26,300 bases of DNA, taken from positions 1 through 26,300 of the forward strand of contig CAYGZQ010000057.1 of assembly GCA_964354375.1 (NCBI GenBank), read 5' to 3'. Source of the DNA: CAYGZQ01 sp964354375 [NCBI: uncultured Planctomycetota bacterium] (GTDB lineage Bacteria > JAJVIF01 > JAPKYR01). Below are positions 24,541 through 26,300 of this stretch, piece by piece (the first letter of the stretch is position 1; every line of letters begins with the position of its first letter). The position numbers and the translations under genes are program-made. Below the pieces are notes generated by a model that was not told the DNA's origin, did not search any database, and worked only from the letters and a program-made list of their open reading frames with translations.

Positions 24541-24569
24541 TTTACTATTGTGGCCAAATGAGTTATAAT
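24541..24569 (+). promoter_or_regulatory. Promoter of the serine recombinase gene
   Basis: TTTACT (24541-24546) and a perfect TATAAT (24564-24569) are spaced by 17 bases, 23 bases before the recombinase ATG. The -35 box overlaps an imperfect TAGTA/TACTA inverted repeat, which could serve as an operator or part of an attachment site. Confidence 0.6.
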
Positions 24570-24591
24570 CTCGGACGAGAGGAGAAGTGCC

Positions 24592-26300
24592 ATGGACAAA
24601 ATACAAAGCCTTCTTGAAGAGCTGACTGGAAAGCGTGACTTCGAGGAGCCCTGTCTGACCGCGGGAAAGCCGAAGGCCTTCGCCTGGGCACGGGTGTCGA
24701 CCGAGGAGCAGGAGAAGCGCGGCGAGTCCATCGAGCAGCAGCTCAGGGAGATTCGCGCCTACGCTGAGAAGCGCGGAATCGTTGTTATGGAGGAGTTCCG
24801 CGAAGCCGCAAGCGCGTTCAGCAGGAACGGGAAGCGACCCGAGTTCGACCGCATGATCGAGAAGGCGAAAGCTGACTCCGAGATCAACGCGATATTAGTC
24901 CACGACTTCTCGCGTTTCTCAAGGGACAGCGTGACGGGACGTGGGCTGTTCAGGGAGCTGCGAGACGCGGGCATCAAGGTCCTCTCCGTGACCGACCCCG
25001 ATTTCGACCCCGAAACGGAAGCCGGCGTTTTCACTGAAGCCTTCACGTTCGCGAAGAACGAGGCTTACAGCCGGACTCTCGCCATGCATGTCAGGAAAGG
25101 CTGCCGAGCGAACATCCGCGCTCGCGATCCTGGGACCAGCTACTGCTTCAAGAACGGGGGCATGCCGCTGTGGGGGTACAAGCTCCAGCACGTCGAGCAT
25201 GGCATCGGCAAAGGCGGCAGGCCAATCCTCAAGGGTATCTGGGTGCTTGATGACACGATTGTTGCCGGTAAGCCGCTTCACGAGTGGGTCCGCCACTGCC
25301 TCGTCGAGCTGGCAATGAAAGGCGCATCGAAATGCGGACTGAGGGACTTCTGCAATGAGATGGGCATCCCCGGGAGGCGCGATAAGCACTGGAACTCCAC
25401 GAGCTGGAAAGACCTTCTCCAGGATTTCAACTTGATGAAGTATGCAGGTTTCGGGCTGTGGAATGTCCGCGGTCCAAACATGCGGAGGAAGCCTGCAAGC
25501 GAATGGGAGGTCGTCGAGAATGCGCATCCGGCAATCATCACCGTCGAGGAACTCAAGGCGCTTGTGAAGGTTCGACGCGGGATAAGGGATACCAATCCCG
25601 GACCGCCGCCTGGCAGAACCAGGAAGTCGAGCTACCTTCTGACCGGCGGCGTTGCAGTCTGTGAGAGATGCGGCAAGAACCTTGTCGGTCACAAGGCCTA
25701 CTATGTCTGCGGTAGCGAACCTTACCGCGCCGGCAGGGGATGCGGCCCGGGTGTCTACGTTCCCCAGCTTCTGCTTGAATCAGCGGTCATTGATGGCATA
25801 CAAGAACTCATCGGCAAGCTCTCCGACCCGGTCGGCTTCACGAAAAAGGTCAACGCGAAACTCAGACGAATGTGGGAGAGAGAGGCCGGCCACAATCCCG
25901 ATGCCGAGAAGCAAATCGCAGAGATCGACAAGAAGGTCGCCCACATTCGGAAGCTCCTTGAAGACGGCTTGGACGATGTCGCCTGGGCAAACGACCGCAT
26001 TCGAGAACTGAGGTCAGGACGGGCGACCCTGTCCACTCAATCGAGCAAGTCCGAGAAACCCCTTCAGGTTGACTCCCAAAAGGCTACGAGCCACTTGAGT
26101 GACCTGAACCTTGTCCTCCAGGATGGCAAACCCGAGAAACGCAAGGAATACGTCCGGAACTGGGTGGACAAGATCACCCTCTTCCCAGAAGAACGCGAGG
26201 TGGAAGTCCAGTTCCAAGTCCCCGGCTTTATCATGAATAGCAGCAGCACGGCATGCCGTGCCCCTACCCGATGCCGCGTGAATGGCAGGCCGGAAAGCCT
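24592..26300 (+). CDS. Large serine recombinase (integrase), 3' end beyond the right edge
   Basis: A frame open from ATG 24592 to the last base, 569 codons with no stop. An N-terminal resolvase domain has the catalytic serine in ARVST (S36) after an unusual 30-residue extension. SIEQQLREIRAYAEKRGI follows, and the catalytic core ends with FAKNEAYSRTLAMHVRKG. The recombinase domain follows at about 185-290 (YCFKNGGMPLWGYKL). A zinc ribbon has C357, C360, C373 and C384, and a coiled coil lies near 430-470. This is the large serine integrase layout used by phages and integrative elements, so it probably integrates and excises this element. ATG 24592 has GAGAGGAGA upstream and its own promoter. 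Confidence 0.93.
   Translation, partial: MDKIQSLLEELTGKRDFEEPCLTAGKPKAFAWARVSTEEQEKRGESIEQQLREIRAYAEKRGIVVMEEFREAASAFSRNGKRPEFDRMIEKAKADSEINAILVHDFSRFSRDSVTGRGLFRELRDAGIKVLSVTDPDFDPETEAGVFTEAFTFAKNEAYSRTLAMHVRKGCRANIRARDPGTSYCFKNGGMPLWGYKLQHVEHGIGKGGRPILKGIWVLDDTIVAGKPLHEWVRHCLVELAMKGASKCGLRDFCNEMGIPGRRDKHWNSTSWKDLLQDFNLMKYAGFGLWNVRGPNMRRKPASEWEVVENAHPAIITVEELKALVKVRRGIRDTNPGPPPGRTRKSSYLLTGGVAVCERCGKNLVGHKAYYVCGSEPYRAGRGCGPGVYVPQLLLESAVIDGIQELIGKLSDPVGFTKKVNAKLRRMWEREAGHNPDAEKQIAEIDKKVAHIRKLLEDGLDDVAWANDRIRELRSGRATLSTQSSKSEKPLQVDSQKATSHLSDLNLVLQDGKPEKRKEYVRNWVDKITLFPEEREVEVQFQVPGFIMNSSSTACRAPTRCRVNGRPES

Overview
The window looks like bacterial accessory DNA: a defence island carried next to the replication and integration genes of a mobile element. 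Most of it is moderately GC-rich, with good Shine-Dalgarno sequences and sigma70-like promoters. There are no rRNA, tRNA or housekeeping genes, so I cannot assign a taxon.

Layout. (1) Positions 1-3051, minus strand: one very long reading frame (at least 1017 codons, no stop) that continues past the left edge. Its function is unknown. An extended -10 promoter lies about 350 bp upstream. (2) About 3.05-4.5 kb: an intergenic stretch between divergent genes with no convincing gene. (3) 4620-9060, plus: a tightly coupled three-gene cassette of DNA methyltransferase, NurA nuclease and HerA/DUF87 translocase. (4) 9110-21190, plus: a long apparent operon. It holds a type III-like restriction pair (Res helicase-nuclease, Mod methyltransferase), a TIR-SIR2 protein, a large DUF4020-like protein whose start lies inside the TIR-SIR2 gene, and two overlapping genes of unknown function. 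It ends in a hairpin and T-run. (5) 21190-21410: a densely structured non-coding leader with a possible loop-loop (kissing) interaction. (6) 21414-26300, plus: a small ORF, a zinc-ribbon protein, a CHC2/TOPRIM primase-helicase with repeats in its 3' end, and a large serine recombinase that runs off the right edge.

How the genes may work together (inference). The methyltransferase-NurA-HerA cassette has the parts of a restriction-modification-like system: self-marking, a translocase and a nuclease. The Res/Mod pair is a second, independent restriction system. The TIR-SIR2 and DUF4020-like proteins look like an abortive-infection module with two NAD-consuming domains, with the DUF4020-like partner as candidate sensor or scaffold. 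The primase, recombinase and structured leader resemble the replication/immunity control region of a P4-like satellite or integrative element that carries the defence genes as cargo.

The observations I rate highest are the kissing-hairpin leader upstream of the primase operon, the methyltransferase-NurA-HerA cassette, the TIR-SIR2 gene overlapping a DUF4020-like gene, the AT-richer replaced block in the Mod specificity region, and the giant edge-truncated gene at the left.
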